Notes under the pieces: model-generated
The model's input: the letters and a program-made list of their open reading frames with translations, nothing else
Databases searched by the model: none
Told to the model about the DNA's origin: nothing
DNA from: an uncultured Allofournierella sp.
GTDB lineage: Bacteria; Bacillota; Clostridia; Oscillospirales; Ruminococcaceae
Assembly (NCBI GenBank): GCA_944382775.1
Contig: CALWNI010000008.1
Span: 1-56,369 of the forward strand
Direction of reading: 5' to 3'
Length of the DNA: 56,369 nucleotides
Shown here: positions 25,524-35,645 of the stretch, piece by piece
How the letters are laid out: each line of letters opens with the position of its first letter
Position numbering within the stretch: position 1 is the stretch's first letter
Position numbers and translations under genes: made by a program

Positions 25524-26342
25524 TTACAATACCCCCGGCATTACAAATCGGGTGGCCCATACTGCAATAAATACTACGGTGCAAACCGCCAACACAGCCC
25601 AATCATGCCCTTGAAATTTCAGCACTTTCAGTCTGGTGCGTCCATCACCACCCCGATAGCAACGACATTCCATGGCCATTGCCAGCTCATCGGCACGACG
25701 AAAGGCCGAAATGAACAAGGGAATCAAGATGGGCACCATTGCTTTTACACGGTCTTTTAAGCTGCCGCTGTCCAACATTGCGCCACGTGCTTTTTGCGCA
25801 TTCATAATTTTATCGGTTTCCTCAATCAATGTGGGAATAAACCGCAATGCAATGGTCATCATCATTGCCAGTTCATGCACCGGCATATGCAGTTTTGCAA
25901 ATGGTTTTAACAGCCGCTCAATGGCATCCGTTAAAACAATGGGGCTTGTTGTATAGGTCAACAAGCTGGTTCCTGCAATCAAAGCCAGAATACGTACACT
26001 TAAAAACACTGCGTACGAGATACCCTCTTTGTAAATTTCAATAAAACCAAGATGCACAAGCGGTTCTCCGCTTCCACCCATGAATAAGATATTCAATAAG
26101 GAGGTAAACAGGATAATCGGTACAATGGGCTTCATGCTTTTGCCAATCATCTTCAGCGGAATCTCTGCCAACACATACAACCCAGCCAGCAGGCAAAGGC
26201 TCAGTGCCAAACCAACAAAGTTAGTAAGGGTGAACAGCAGCACAATGTATGCCACAACCAACATAATTTTCAGGCGTGGGTCGGTGCGATGCACAATGGA
26301 ATTACCGGGAAAATGTTGACCTATGGTAATATCTTTCAGCAT
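25524..26342 (-). CDS. ecfT: EcfT, transmembrane subunit of the energy-coupling factor transporter
   Basis: A 272-residue integral membrane protein with the CbiQ/EcfT fold. HRTDPRLKI is the N-terminal signature, and the coupling helices carry two ARG-type motifs that dock on the ATPases (AQKARGA and the mid-C-terminal RADELAMAMECRCY). It is shared by many vitamin- or metal-specific S-subunits in group II ECF transporters. It overlaps the ecfA2 stop by 7 bases. Confidence 0.95.
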   Translation of the reverse strand: MLKDITIGQHFPGNSIVHRTDPRLKIMLVVAYIVLLFTLTNFVGLALSLCLLAGLYVLAEIPLKMIGKSMKPIVPIILFTSLLNILFMGGSGEPLVHLGFIEIYKEGISYAVFLSVRILALIAGTSLLTYTTSPIVLTDAIERLLKPFAKLHMPVHELAMMMTIALRFIPTLIEETDKIMNAQKARGAMLDSGSLKDRVKAMVPILIPLFISAFRRADELAMAMECRCYRGGDGRTRLKVLKFQGHDWAVLAVCTVVFIAVWATRFVMPGVL

Positions 26343-27220
26343 TCTGTGCCCTCCTGCTTTTGATCCCGCGCTGCTTTTGCTTGCAAAATGGTCTTAACTG
26401 CATAGGGAACGGTGTACACATCTTGGGGTACATCCACGCCCATTTGGCGCAGCTTTAAAAAGATTTTGGTTACCTGCGGCACCGATAACCCCAATGCCAA
26501 CAGTTCATCGGCACGGGCAAACACCTTATCCACCTTGTCGTACATGGCAATTTTTTTCTGATTCATTACCAAAACCTTATCGGCATATTTTGCAATATCC
26601 TCCATGGAATGGCTTACCAGCAAAACGGTGGTTCCGGTTTCTTTGTGGTACTGTTTAATCTGGGAAAGAATCATGTCCCGTCCTTCGGGGTCAAGGCCCG
26701 CTGCCGGTTCATCCAAAACCAACACACGAGGCTCCATTGCCAGCACACCCGCAATGGCTACACGGCGTTTTTGTCCACCGCTTAACTCAAAGGGGCTGCG
26801 CTCCAGATATTCTTCCGGCAAACCGGTAAATGCCGCCGCTCTGCGTACACGGCGGTCAATCTCCGCATCGTCCACCCCCATGTTTTTGGGGCCAAAGGCA
26901 ATGTCTTTGTAAATGGTTTCCTCAAACAACTGGTATTCGGGATATTGGAACACCAGACCAACCATAAACCGACATTTGCGAATGTCGTTATTTTTTGCCC
27001 AGATGTCCTTACCGTCCAACAATACTTGACCGCTGGTAGGCTTTAAGATTCCGTTTAGGTGGGTAACCAAGGTGCTTTTTCCGCTTCCGGTTGAGCCGAT
27101 GATTCCCACAAACTCGCCTTCTTCCACCGCAAAACTTACATCTTCCAGTGCTGTGGTGGCATCGGGCATTCCTGCATTGTATATATGAGTAAGATGGCGT
27201 GTTTCAATAATTGCAGCCAT
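26336..27220 (-). CDS. ecfA2: EcfA2 ATPase of the ECF transporter
   Basis: A 294-residue ABC ATPase. Walker A is GSTGSGKST, the signature LSGGQKRR, Walker B LVLDEPAAGLDPEGR and the switch histidine SHSMEDI. The C-terminal helical extension typical of EcfA proteins follows. It forms a heterodimer with EcfA1 that powers EcfT. Its RBS lies in the gap after ecfA1. Confidence 0.95.
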   Translation of the reverse strand: MAAIIETRHLTHIYNAGMPDATTALEDVSFAVEEGEFVGIIGSTGSGKSTLVTHLNGILKPTSGQVLLDGKDIWAKNNDIRKCRFMVGLVFQYPEYQLFEETIYKDIAFGPKNMGVDDAEIDRRVRRAAAFTGLPEEYLERSPFELSGGQKRRVAIAGVLAMEPRVLVLDEPAAGLDPEGRDMILSQIKQYHKETGTTVLLVSHSMEDIAKYADKVLVMNQKKIAMYDKVDKVFARADELLALGLSVPQVTKIFLKLRQMGVDVPQDVYTVPYAVKTILQAKAARDQKQEGTEC

Positions 27221-27306
27221 ACCTTCACATCCTTCTATGATGAGGGCTTGCGCCCATTGAAATGTACCTCTGTTGTATCAGATGGCGCTTTCTTTTCTTG
27301 TGTTGT

Positions 27307-28140
27307 TTATTTCAACAACTCGTACAGCATTGCTGCACACTCTTCTTCGTTGATGATGCCTTCCGGCAAGGTAAGCCCTGCCTTTACCAGTTCATCCCGA
27401 AGCTCTGCCGCCTGCGGCACATCCAGCCGTAAGCTGCGCAAACGGTCGGTTTGGCTAAACACCTCTTTGGGTGTTCCTTCCATCACCACTTTGCCGTCGT
27501 TCATTACAATCACTCGATCGGCTTGGGCGGCTTCTTCCATATAATGGGTAATGGATACCACCGTAATGCCAAAATCTTTGTTTAGGTGATGAATGGTTTG
27601 CATCACCTGGTCACGGCCTCTGGGGTCCAGCATTGCGGTGGCCTCATCCAGTACCAAGCAATCCGGGCGCATTGCAATGACACCCGCAATGGCCACACGT
27701 TGTTTTTGACCGCCACTTAATTTGTGCGGTGCCTTTTCACGGTATTTATAAATACCCGCCATTTGCATTGCTTCGTCAATTCTGCTGCGAATTTCTGCGG
27801 GTTCAACCCCCAAATTTTCCAGCGCAAAGGCCACATCTTCTTCCACCACAGTGGCAACAATCTGGTTATCGGGGTTCTGGAACACCATGCCCACTTTTTG
27901 GCGAATGTTATACAAATGTTCGTCCTGTGTGGTGTTCATATTCTCCACCAAAACCGTGCCCTGTTCAGGCAAAAGAATGGCGTTAAAATGTTTTGCCAGG
28001 GTAGATTTACCGCAGCCGTTTGCCCCCAATACCGCCACAAATTCTCCCTTGTGAATGGTCATGCTGGCACCATTCACGGCGTACGGTGTTTCCGGTGCAT
28101 AACGAAACTGCACGTTTTGTGCAACAATCATCTCGCTCAT
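27307..28140 (-). CDS. ecfA1: EcfA1 ATPase of the ECF transporter
   Basis: A 277-residue ABC ATPase with Walker A GANGCGKST, signature LSGGQKQR, Walker B LVLDEATAMLDPRGR and switch histidine THYMEEA. The alanine in DEAT is the EcfA1-type departure from DEPT. It is the first ECF gene, 30 bases after the methyltransferase gene, so the two may share a transcript. Confidence 0.95.
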   Translation of the reverse strand: MSEMIVAQNVQFRYAPETPYAVNGASMTIHKGEFVAVLGANGCGKSTLAKHFNAILLPEQGTVLVENMNTTQDEHLYNIRQKVGMVFQNPDNQIVATVVEEDVAFALENLGVEPAEIRSRIDEAMQMAGIYKYREKAPHKLSGGQKQRVAIAGVIAMRPDCLVLDEATAMLDPRGRDQVMQTIHHLNKDFGITVVSITHYMEEAAQADRVIVMNDGKVVMEGTPKEVFSQTDRLRSLRLDVPQAAELRDELVKAGLTLPEGIINEEECAAMLYELLK

Positions 28141-28170
28141 CGGGTCTAGCCCCCTTCTTTTTGCTGGATC

Positions 28171-29037
28171 TTATACTTCTTGCCAAATGGCGGTAGCACC
28201 GCAAGGCACAACACCGCCTGTGCTGCTTACCGGCAAACCTATTTCGTCGCAGCTGGTGGCACCGCCGTACTTTTTGCACAGCGTTGTTTTCAAGATATAT
28301 TCCATAACAGCCGGCGAAAGACCTGTGGTATAGCTGTTAACCGCCACAAACAGCGGTGTATCGCTTAATACGCCGGCGCACAAATCAATCAAATCGTAGA
28401 TGTTGTCTTCCAACTTCCAAACCTCGCCGCCGGGGCCACGTCCATAGCTGGGCGGGTCCATAATGATAGCGTCGTAGGTATTTCCGCGGCGAATTTCACG
28501 GGCAACAAATTTGGCGCAATCGTCCACAATCCAGCGAATGGGCTTCGTTTCCAAACCACTGGCCTGTGCATTTTCACGCGCCCAAGCCACAATACCCTTG
28601 GAAGCATCCACATGGCAAACGCTTGCACCTGCTGCGGCACAAGCCAGTGTTGCACCGCCTGTGTAGCCAAACAGATTCAAAACCTTAATGGGACGACCGG
28701 CTGCCTTAATTTTCTCTTGATACCAAGCCCAGTTTACCGCCTGTTCGGGAAAAACACCGGTATGCTTAAAGCCGGTGGGGCTTACCACCAGTGTTAAATC
28801 ACCACAGCGGATGTTCCACTTTTCCGGCAACCGACGGCGATATTCCCACTGTCCGCCGCCACGTTCCGAGCGGTGATACACCGCATCTGCTTTGGCCCAC
28901 AGAGGGCTTGTTTTGGGATTCTTCCAAACGACCTGCGGGTCAGGACGCACCAACAGGGTGGTACCCCAACGCTCCAAACGGTTTCCGCAGGTTGCATCAA
29001 TCAGTTCATAATCTTGCCAGCTGGTGGCAGGGCGCAT
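28171..29037 (-). CDS. class I SAM-dependent methyltransferase, RlmI/RlmK-like C-terminal type
   Basis: A 288-residue protein matching the catalytic part of COG1092 rRNA (cytosine-C5) methyltransferases. HTGVFPEQAVNW, VLNLFGYTGGATLACAAAGA (SAM motif I), VHVDAS-like HVDASKGIVAWARENA and IIMDPPSYGRG (the DPPS substrate-base motif) are clear. The N-terminal PUA domain of full RlmI is absent. I start at ATG 29037, with AAAGGAGA eight bases upstream; a TTG two codons earlier is less likely. The exact RNA target is unknown. Confidence 0.85.
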   Translation of the reverse strand: MRPATSWQDYELIDATCGNRLERWGTTLLVRPDPQVVWKNPKTSPLWAKADAVYHRSERGGGQWEYRRRLPEKWNIRCGDLTLVVSPTGFKHTGVFPEQAVNWAWYQEKIKAAGRPIKVLNLFGYTGGATLACAAAGASVCHVDASKGIVAWARENAQASGLETKPIRWIVDDCAKFVAREIRRGNTYDAIIMDPPSYGRGPGGEVWKLEDNIYDLIDLCAGVLSDTPLFVAVNSYTTGLSPAVMEYILKTTLCKKYGGATSCDEIGLPVSSTGGVVPCGATAIWQEV

Positions 29038-29116
29038 ACGCAATTCTCCTTTTTGCCGTGCTTTGCAGCACTTAAAGTTTTAGTATAGTGATTATTTATG
29101 AATTTTTCTTGTTTTT

Positions 29117-30166
29117 TCAGTCGAATAAACTTTGTTGTCCATTGGCTGCATCCAACTCTTTGGGCAGTTCCAATCCCAAATGAGTCCATGCCAAACGGGT
29201 AGCACACCGCCCACGAGGGGTACGGGTTAAAAAGCCCATCTGCATCAAATAGGGTTCACACACATCTTCCAGGGTTACGGCTTCCTCGCCCAATGCCGCT
29301 GCCAAAGTATCCAAACCAACCGGGCCGCCGCCATACATTTCAATAATGGCACGCAGCATACTGCGGTCCATTTCATCCAGACCCAAATCATCAATATCCA
29401 TGCGTTTTAAGGCCAATTTTGCTGTTTCTTTGTCAATGTTGCCATCCGCCAACACTGCCGCAAAATCACGCACCCGCTTTAACATACGGTTTGCCACACG
29501 GGGCGTGCCACGGCTGCACTTTGCCAATTCAAGCGCGCCTTCTTCGGTGCAGGGCTGCCCCAAAATATTGGCCGAACGCAAAATAATACCGCTTAATTCC
29601 TGCGGGCTATACAGTTCCAGCTTTAACAAAACGCCAAAACGGTCACGCAGGGGGCCGGTAATTTGTCCTGCACGGGTGGTTGCGCCAATCAGGGTAAAAC
29701 GGGGCAGATTGATTCGAATGCTCTGTGCACTGGGGCCCTTGCCAATCATGATATCCAGTGCATAGTCTTCCAATGCAGGATAAAGAACCTCTTCTACCTG
29801 ACGGGACAAACGGTGAATCTCGTCAATGAACAGCACATCGCCTTCTTGCAGGTTGGTCAGCAACGCTGCAAGGTCGCCCGGCTTTTCAATGGCAGGGCCA
29901 CTGGTAATGCGAATCTGGACTCCCATTTCCTGGGCCACAATGCCGGCCAATGTGGTTTTGCCCAAACCCGGCGGGCCGTACAACAGAATATGGTCCATTG
30001 GTTCGCCGCGGCGCTTGGCTGCTTCCAGATAAATCCGTAAGTTTTCCTTTACCTTCTCCTGCCCGACATACTCTTCCAACGTTTTGGGGCGTAAACTAAT
30101 TTCTTCCCCTTCGCCCTGGTTCATCTCAGGGCTTACCAATCGACTGCCAAACTCGTATTCTTCCAT
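29117..30166 (-). CDS. ruvB: Holliday junction branch migration ATPase RuvB
   Basis: A 349-residue RuvB with the start motif [19 protein letters not shown], Walker [10 protein letters not shown], Walker [10 protein letters not shown], sensor 1 GATTR and the C-terminal winged helix ([19 protein letters not shown]). Hexamers pump DNA through RuvA-bound junctions. The stop codon of ruvA lies 7 bases before it, so expression is coupled. Confidence 0.97.
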   Translation of the reverse strand: MEEYEFGSRLVSPEMNQGEGEEISLRPKTLEEYVGQEKVKENLRIYLEAAKRRGEPMDHILLYGPPGLGKTTLAGIVAQEMGVQIRITSGPAIEKPGDLAALLTNLQEGDVLFIDEIHRLSRQVEEVLYPALEDYALDIMIGKGPSAQSIRINLPRFTLIGATTRAGQITGPLRDRFGVLLKLELYSPQELSGIILRSANILGQPCTEEGALELAKCSRGTPRVANRMLKRVRDFAAVLADGNIDKETAKLALKRMDIDDLGLDEMDRSMLRAIIEMYGGGPVGLDTLAAALGEEAVTLEDVCEPYLMQMGFLTRTPRGRCATRLAWTHLGLELPKELDAANGQQSLFD

Positions 30167-30172
30167 CTGCTA

Positions 30173-30772
30173 TCACCCCTTTGCCATGCTGCGCAGTGCA
30201 ACTTTGATAATCTCTTCCACCGACATGCTGTCATCCGCTTTGGATACCGCCTGTGCCGCCTCGCTTGGGCTGTAGCCCAAACTGGTCAAGGCTGCAATGG
30301 CCTGCGTCATGTTGCCGGCCGCCACTGCGCCACCGCTCACATCGCCAAAACCGATGCCCTCTGCCAGACCTTTGCCCACTTTATCCTTTAATTCCAAGGT
30401 AATACGCTGGGCAAGTTTGGGGCCTACACCACTTGCCGCTGTAAACGCTTTGTGATCTCCTGCCGAAATTGCCAGCGTAATTTTTTCCGGTGTTAATACA
30501 TTTAAAATGGCAATGCCTACTTTAGGCCCTACGCCGGAAACACTTGTCAACATTTTAAAGCAAGCCTTCTGCTCTTCGCTTGCAAAACCGAACAAGGTAA
30601 CATCATTTTCTGTTACATGCATCTCGGTAAACAGGGTTGCCTCCTGCCCAATTGCCGGCAGTGCCGACGCCACCGAGGTTGGCACCAACATCTGATATCC
30701 AACACCCGCACAGGAAATAACCACCATATCTAAAGTCTTTTTTAACAGCTTGCCGCTCAAACAATAAATCAT
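30173..30772 (-). CDS. ruvA: Holliday junction DNA-binding protein RuvA
   Basis: A 199-residue RuvA: an OB-fold domain (MIYCLSGKLLKKTLDMVVI) followed by helix-hairpin-helix motifs (MLTSVSGVGPKVGIAIL and AASGVGPKLAQRITLELKDK), then a flexible linker and domain III, which contacts RuvB (IAALTSLGYSPSEAAQAV). I use the ATG at 30772, eight bases after GCGGAGG, not the longer frame that adds MRRFA. Confidence 0.95.
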   Translation of the reverse strand: MIYCLSGKLLKKTLDMVVISCAGVGYQMLVPTSVASALPAIGQEATLFTEMHVTENDVTLFGFASEEQKACFKMLTSVSGVGPKVGIAILNVLTPEKITLAISAGDHKAFTAASGVGPKLAQRITLELKDKVGKGLAEGIGFGDVSGGAVAAGNMTQAIAALTSLGYSPSEAAQAVSKADDSMSVEEIIKVALRSMAKG

Positions 30773-30827
30773 AGCAAACCTCCGCAATCAACGAATGGCG
30801 GCATTCCCCATTCGAGTATTTTTCTTT

Positions 30828-31325
30828 TTAACGTACCGGTGTATTGAACAACCGGCTGCGACTGCAGTGGCAATGAGCAATCGCCATAGCCAGTGCGTCG
30901 GCGGTATCATCGGGCTTGGGCACCTTTTCCAGTTTCAGCATCATGCGGGTCATTTCCTGCATCTGCTTTTTCACTGCTCTTCCGTAACCGGTAACCGCCT
31001 GTTTTACCTGCATAGGTGTGTATTCAAAAATAGGCAAACCGCATTTTGCTGCTGCCAAAAGAATCACACCGCGCGCCTCTGCAACGCCAATTACCGTGGT
31101 CTGGTTATGTTGGTAAAACAGCTGTTCAATGCTGAGTGCCTCCGGTTTATAGGTTTGCATTACTTCCAATACCCCCTCATAAACCCGATCCAACCGATGT
31201 TCAAACGGCACTCCGGCCTCGGTTGTAACAGCACCAAACGCAACCGGTGTAAACCGATTTCCCACATATTCCACTACGCCCCAACCTACAATTGCATATC
31301 CGGGGTCAATGCCCAATACTCGCAT
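30828..31325 (-). CDS. ruvC: Holliday junction resolvase RuvC
   Basis: A 165-residue RuvC with the RNase H-like fold: Asp in LGIDPGYAIVGWG (near residue 7), Glu in LSIEQLFY (near 67), and the DTADALAMAIAH block with the last catalytic acidic residues. It cuts junctions symmetrically with RuvAB. The start at 31325 follows GGAGAGG; the longer frame from 31382 is non-coding in appearance. ruvC-ruvA-ruvB forms one minus-strand cluster. Confidence 0.95.
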   Translation of the reverse strand: MRVLGIDPGYAIVGWGVVEYVGNRFTPVAFGAVTTEAGVPFEHRLDRVYEGVLEVMQTYKPEALSIEQLFYQHNQTTVIGVAEARGVILLAAAKCGLPIFEYTPMQVKQAVTGYGRAVKKQMQEMTRMMLKLEKVPKPDDTADALAMAIAHCHCSRSRLFNTPVR

Positions 31326-31384
31326 AGATACACCTCTCCATATTAACCAGTACAGTATACTATAATTCACATTAAATAGCAAAT

Positions 31385-31410
31385 ATCCAGCACCAAATGT
31401 TGTGCTGGAT
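31385..31410 (-). other. inverted repeat upstream of ruvC
   Basis: ATCCAGCAC/GTGCTGGAT form a 9-bp stem with an 8-base loop. No U run follows on either strand, so it is not a convincing terminator. It sits about 60 bases upstream of the ruvC start, where a protein or RNA control site would be possible (inference). Confidence 0.3.
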
Positions 31411-31430
31411 TGCCTACGTTTTTATACGAC

Positions 31431-31471
31431 AAAAAACCGGTGTGTTACCCATGGCAACACACCGGTTTTTT
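31431..31471 (-). terminator. terminator of the tRNA-Val gene
   Basis: AAAAAACCGGTGTGTT and AACACACCGGTTTTTT are perfectly complementary around a short loop, with T runs on both strands. It follows the tRNA directly. Confidence 0.88.
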
Positions 31472-31474
31472 CTA

Positions 31475-31550
31475 TGGTGGACGGTAAGGAACTCGAATCC
31501 CTGACCCTCTGCACGTCAAGCAGATGCTCTACCAGCTGAGCTAACCGTCC
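31475..31550 (-). tRNA. tRNA-Val (anticodon GAC)
   Basis: A 76-nt tRNA with encoded CCA. The acceptor stem is GGACGGT/ACCGTCC, the D arm AGCTCAGCTGGTAGAGC, and the anticodon loop TTGACGT gives GAC. The T loop is TTCGAGT. All stems are intact, in contrast to the degenerate tRNA at 10.9 kb. Confidence 0.96.
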
Positions 31551-31569
31551 ATAACCTTTCGGCTCAGTT

Positions 31570-31598
31570 ATTATATCGAACTTTTTTTCAAAATGCAA
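31570..31598 (-). promoter_or_regulatory. promoter of the tRNA-Val gene
   Basis: Minus-strand TTGCAT (31593-31598), 17-base spacer, TATAAT (31570-31575), about 20 bases upstream of the tRNA. Confidence 0.65.
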
Positions 31599-31700
31599 GT
31601 GTTTTTTTAATTTTCTTTAAAATTCCTGCAAATTTTTTCTTTGCTCCCTTTTGCTCTTATGTAATCTTGCATGAGCCAACTAAAAATTATTTGTATATTC

Positions 31701-31729
31701 TTGACAAACGATTTTGGGTGATTTAGTAT
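31701..31729 (+). promoter_or_regulatory. sigma-A promoter of typA
   Basis: TTGACA (31701-31706), 17-base spacer, TAGTAT (31724-31729). Predicted start near 31737, giving a leader of about 55 nt that ends in AGAAAGGG, the ribosome binding site. Confidence 0.75.
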
Positions 31730-31790
31730 AGGTAACGTTGCTGTAATATTGTAATAATAGATAGACACCAATTTCAGAAAGGGTAAAACT

Positions 31791-33617
31791 ATGGAACGTA
31801 AAGACTTGCGCAACGTCGCAATTATTGCCCACGTTGACCACGGCAAAACCACTCTGGTAGACCAAATGCTGAAGCAGGGCGGTTCTTTCCGCGATAACCA
31901 GCAGGTTGCCGAGCGTGTGATGGACTCCGGCGACATCGAACGTGAACGTGGCATTACTATTTTGGCAAAAAACTGCTCTACCACCTACAACGGTGTTAAG
32001 ATCAATATTGTTGACACCCCCGGCCACGCCGACTTTGGCGGTGAGGTTGAGCGTGTTTTGAAGATGGTTAATGGTGTTCTGCTGCTGGTTGATGCCGCCG
32101 AAGGCTGCATGCCCCAGACCCGCTTTGTTCTGCAAAAGGCTTTGCAGCAAAACCTGAACCTGGTTATTGCTGTAAACAAAATTGACCGTCCCGACGCTCG
32201 TATTAAGGAAGTTATCGACGAAGTTCTGCTGCTGTTGATGGATCTGGGTGCTACCGACGAACAGCTGGACAGCCCCATGGTATTCTGCTCCGGCCGTGCA
32301 GGTACTGCAAGCTACAGCCCCGACGTACCCGGTACCGACCTGAAACCCCTGTTTGACACCATTCTGGAGTACGTTAAGGGCCCCGAAGGCGACCCCGAAG
32401 CTCCCCTGCAGATGCTGTGCTCCAGCGTTGACTACAACGACTTTGTTGGCCGTATCGGCATTGGTCGTGTTCAGAATGGCAAAATCAAGGTTGGTCAGGA
32501 AGTGCAGGTTTGCGACTTCCACGATCCCGACGTTTCCATTAAGGGCCGTATCACCAAGCTGTACGAGTTCCAGGCAAACGGCCGTGAGCCCATCGAAGAG
32601 GCCAGCGCCGGCGACATCGTTGCATTCAGCGGTATCACCGATGTAACCATCGGTAACACCCTGTGCGCTCCCACCAACGTAGAGGCTCTGCCCTTTGTTA
32701 AGATTAACGCCCCCACCGTTGAGATGACCTTTGCTGTTAACGACAGCCCCTTTGCCGGCCGCGAAGGCAAGTTTGTTACCAGCCGTCAGATTCGCGATCG
32801 TTTGATGCGTGAGCTGCTGAAGGACGTTGCTTTGAAGGTTGAGGATTCTCCCACCAGCGATTCCTTCCGTGTTATGGGCCGTGGTGAAATGCACCTGTCC
32901 ATCTTGATTGAAACCATGCGCCGCGAAGGCTACGAGCTGCAGGTAAGCCCCCCGAAGGTTTTGACCTACGAGGAAGACGGCAAGCTGATGGAGCCCATGG
33001 AGCGTGTTGTAATCGACACCCCCACCGAGTATCAGGGTGCTGTTATGACTGCACTGGGTTCTCGCAAGGCAATTCTGCAAGCAATGGAGCCCACCGGAAC
33101 CCGCGTTCGTCTGGAATTCCGTATGCCCAGCCGTGGCCTGTTCGGCTACCGTAGCCAGTTCTTGACCGACACCCACGGTGAAGGTATCCTGAACACCATT
33201 TTTGACGGCTACGACGAGTGGTGCGGCGATATCTCCTGCCGCAATACCGGCAGCTTGGTAAGCTTTGAAACCGGCGAAGCTGTAACCTACGGTCTGTACA
33301 ACGCACAGAACCGCGGTACTCTGATTGTTACCCCCGGCGAAAAGGTATACGAAGGCATGGTTATCGGTTACACTCCCACCGGCGAGGACATCAGCGTTAA
33401 CATCTGCAAAACCAAGCACCTGACCAACACCCGTGCTTCCGGTTCCGACGATGCCCTGCGTCTGGTTCCTGTTTCCAAGTTCAGCTTGGAAGCTTGCTTG
33501 GAGTTCCTGGCTCCCGACGAGCTGCTGGAGGTTACTCCCGAAAACCTGCGCATCCGCAAGCGTATTCTGAACCACGATATGCGCATGAAGAGCCTGAAAG
33601 GCAAAAAGAACGGCTAA
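31791..33617 (+). CDS. typA: ribosome-associated GTPase TypA/BipA
   Basis: A 608-residue translational GTPase: G1 AHVDHGKTT, G2 ERGITI, G3 DTPGHADFG, G4 NKIDR, then domain II, domain III, the EF-G domain V-like part and the BipA-specific C-terminal domain (TPGEKVYEGMVIGYTPTGED). BipA binds the ribosomal A site region in stress and aids 50S assembly at low temperature. Its codon use is strongly biased (many GTT, CTG, AAC, CGT), as in highly expressed genes. It is monocistronic on the plus strand. Confidence 0.97.
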   Translation: MERKDLRNVAIIAHVDHGKTTLVDQMLKQGGSFRDNQQVAERVMDSGDIERERGITILAKNCSTTYNGVKINIVDTPGHADFGGEVERVLKMVNGVLLLVDAAEGCMPQTRFVLQKALQQNLNLVIAVNKIDRPDARIKEVIDEVLLLLMDLGATDEQLDSPMVFCSGRAGTASYSPDVPGTDLKPLFDTILEYVKGPEGDPEAPLQMLCSSVDYNDFVGRIGIGRVQNGKIKVGQEVQVCDFHDPDVSIKGRITKLYEFQANGREPIEEASAGDIVAFSGITDVTIGNTLCAPTNVEALPFVKINAPTVEMTFAVNDSPFAGREGKFVTSRQIRDRLMRELLKDVALKVEDSPTSDSFRVMGRGEMHLSILIETMRREGYELQVSPPKVLTYEEDGKLMEPMERVVIDTPTEYQGAVMTALGSRKAILQAMEPTGTRVRLEFRMPSRGLFGYRSQFLTDTHGEGILNTIFDGYDEWCGDISCRNTGSLVSFETGEAVTYGLYNAQNRGTLIVTPGEKVYEGMVIGYTPTGEDISVNICKTKHLTNTRASGSDDALRLVPVSKFSLEACLEFLAPDELLEVTPENLRIRKRILNHDMRMKSLKGKKNG

Positions 33618-33640
33618 TCCCCTTTTTGCTGACGATATAA

Positions 33641-33677
33641 AAGAAGAGCCTTGGCAGATTGCCAAGGCTCTTCTTTT
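33641..33677. terminator. bidirectional terminator between typA and the convergent membrane-protein gene
   Basis: AAGAAGAGCCTTGGCA and TGCCAAGGCTCTTCTT form a nearly perfect 16-bp stem with A/T runs on both sides. It lies between the typA stop (33617) and the convergent gene's stop (33676), so one hairpin serves both. Confidence 0.88.
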
Positions 33678-35358
33678 ATGCAAATGACTTGCTTTTCTTA
33701 TGCTTCCACAGATATGCCGCTGTTCCGCCAGCCAATGCCAGCATACTAAGCCCACTTACCCAGTTGGAAACATGCTGAATGGTTGTTCCGCTGTAACTTA
33801 CCGTTACCGTGCCTGCCGGCGCATTCTCCGGAATATTCAATTCCACTCGTCCGCCACCGTCTTTATGCAGTTCCAGCGTAATCGGTTGTGAACCATCCGC
33901 CGGGGTAAGGATTGCCGTATATCCCTTATACCATAGCTTAGGAATACCGTAAGCACCCGAAACCTGTCCATCATACTCAAATACAAAATCACCGTTGGGC
34001 AGATAGTTTCCTGTATATGCCCCTTGTGTATTGGTATATTGTGCCCCCGGTTCAAAGGCAAACGCCTTTGCATCCACACCGGCAGGCACCCATTCTGCAC
34101 CCACCAGATAAAAGGTTTCTTCTCGATGACCGGTGAAATAGTTGCGCTCATAATTCATTTGCTCCGGAAAGTTTGCCGAAAGCAAAAACAAATCTGCAAT
34201 TCCAACCACAAATACCATTGCTAATACTGCGGCACGCACTCGTTTCTGTTCTACATTTGCCACAAACAATGTGGCACCTAAACAAAACATCATCTGACCA
34301 AAGGCATTCAGACGCCACGGAAACTGAATGCTATTCAACAAAGTGTCATCCAGCAGCCGCCATGGCACAAAGGACAAATCCAATGCAGTTAGCAGCACTC
34401 CCACCGCTAAAAAAATCCATGCAGCGGCATTTTTAAATCGAATTTGTTTTTTCGCAACCAGACTGCCTATTGCCACAAAAACCAAAACCGCAACCGTTCC
34501 CAAACCAATGCCCATATAATTGCGCAAATCGAACATTTGAGATAGGGTTATGGTATTCCATGAAATATAGGTAAGCGGTTCTTCGTTTACCGCAAATTTA
34601 TCAGAAGCAAATTGTTCCAACAGCGGCAACCAATAATAACAGGTTACCACAAGGCAAGCCGCCGCAGCCCCTAACACACCTAAAACGGCACGCTTATGTA
34701 AAGCTTTCGGCAATCGAACCAAAACCCAGACAATTGCAAACAATCCTGCCAGTACCAAACTAACCGTATGGCTTAGCATTAGCCCGGTAAATGCCAAAAA
34801 TAAAATCCATGGCTTTTGGGCTTTTTCTTCGGTTAAATCCCATAACCCCCAAACCACCAAAGGCAAAAACACCATTGCCTGCACTTCGCCCAAGGCGCTG
34901 CGAATATATAAATTTGTATAGTGGTAATGGCATAGCCCATACAACACCATAAACACACAGCCGCCAAAATGCCGTTTGGTAATGCCTCTGCCGGCACAAT
35001 AGCTTGTAACACACTGTGCTGCTACACAGAGCAGCATGATAAATTTAAAGGTCAGTTCCGGCCCCAATGCAACAACCCGCAGCAGTGCCGCCGGATACAA
35101 AAAGAAATCCGGGTAAAAAATTCCGCAGGCATATCCATAGCCGCCCAGAATCAAGGAATAAATCCGTACCGGAAGCGATGCTCCACCACCTAAAGCAGCC
35201 GCCAATCCCTCTAACCGTAAAATGTGAAAGATGCTGTCATGCCCTGCTACTAAATCGTTACTGGCAAACGGAACCGCACAGATCAGCAGTACCAAAAAAC
35301 CACATAAAACGGCAGTGATCCACTGCCCACTTGTTGTTTTTATTAATTTATGTATCAT
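33676..35358 (-). CDS. PTPS-related (6-pyruvoyl-tetrahydropterin synthase-related) polytopic membrane protein
   Basis: A 560-residue protein with many membrane segments over residues 1-395 and an extracytoplasmic C-terminal beta-rich domain of about 150 residues, closed by one final membrane helix and a basic tail. The N-terminal block [20 protein letters not shown] and [17 protein letters not shown] match the membrane family named after PTPS, a GT-C-like group related to YfhO. Such proteins are thought to move or transfer sugars on lipid carriers for cell-surface glycans; here the substrate is unknown. Confidence 0.78.
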   Translation of the reverse strand: MIHKLIKTTSGQWITAVLCGFLVLLICAVPFASNDLVAGHDSIFHILRLEGLAAALGGGASLPVRIYSLILGGYGYACGIFYPDFFLYPAALLRVVALGPELTFKFIMLLCVAAQCVTSYCAGRGITKRHFGGCVFMVLYGLCHYHYTNLYIRSALGEVQAMVFLPLVVWGLWDLTEEKAQKPWILFLAFTGLMLSHTVSLVLAGLFAIVWVLVRLPKALHKRAVLGVLGAAAACLVVTCYYWLPLLEQFASDKFAVNEEPLTYISWNTITLSQMFDLRNYMGIGLGTVAVLVFVAIGSLVAKKQIRFKNAAAWIFLAVGVLLTALDLSFVPWRLLDDTLLNSIQFPWRLNAFGQMMFCLGATLFVANVEQKRVRAAVLAMVFVVGIADLFLLSANFPEQMNYERNYFTGHREETFYLVGAEWVPAGVDAKAFAFEPGAQYTNTQGAYTGNYLPNGDFVFEYDGQVSGAYGIPKLWYKGYTAILTPADGSQPITLELHKDGGGRVELNIPENAPAGTVTVSYSGTTIQHVSNWVSGLSMLALAGGTAAYLWKHKKSKSFA

Positions 35359-35558
35359 TCTTATTCTTCCGCCTTTTTTGCGTTTTTCGCTTTTCCATTA
35401 TAACACAAAACCATCACAAAAAAGCCTTGCTTGCTGTATTTTATTCCGTAGAAGAATAATACATTGTTTTAGACGGCTATTTTAATGCACAAAACACCAT
35501 AACTTTTTGTTAAAAGTGCAGGTTTCTCTATTCCTTTTAACAAAATTACATACAATTC

Positions 35559-35587
35559 TTGCACCATTTGTACAAATAAGATACAAT
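35559..35587 (+). promoter_or_regulatory. sigma-A promoter of the PPi-phosphofructokinase gene
   Basis: TTGCAC (35559-35564), 17-base spacer, TACAAT (35582-35587). The 287-base divergent gap holds this promoter and otherwise AT-rich sequence; I see no convincing promoter for the membrane-protein gene on the other strand. Confidence 0.65.
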
Positions 35588-35645
35588 AATACCCGATAAT
35601 TAGAATGGCCGGTTTTGCCGGTAAAATAAAAGGACGTGTAATACA

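Noticed and set aside
31680-33755. 691-codon open frame antisense to typA
   Set aside because: It is a shadow of the strong codon bias in typA. The typA protein has all BipA motifs, while the antisense product is low-complexity and lacks an RBS.
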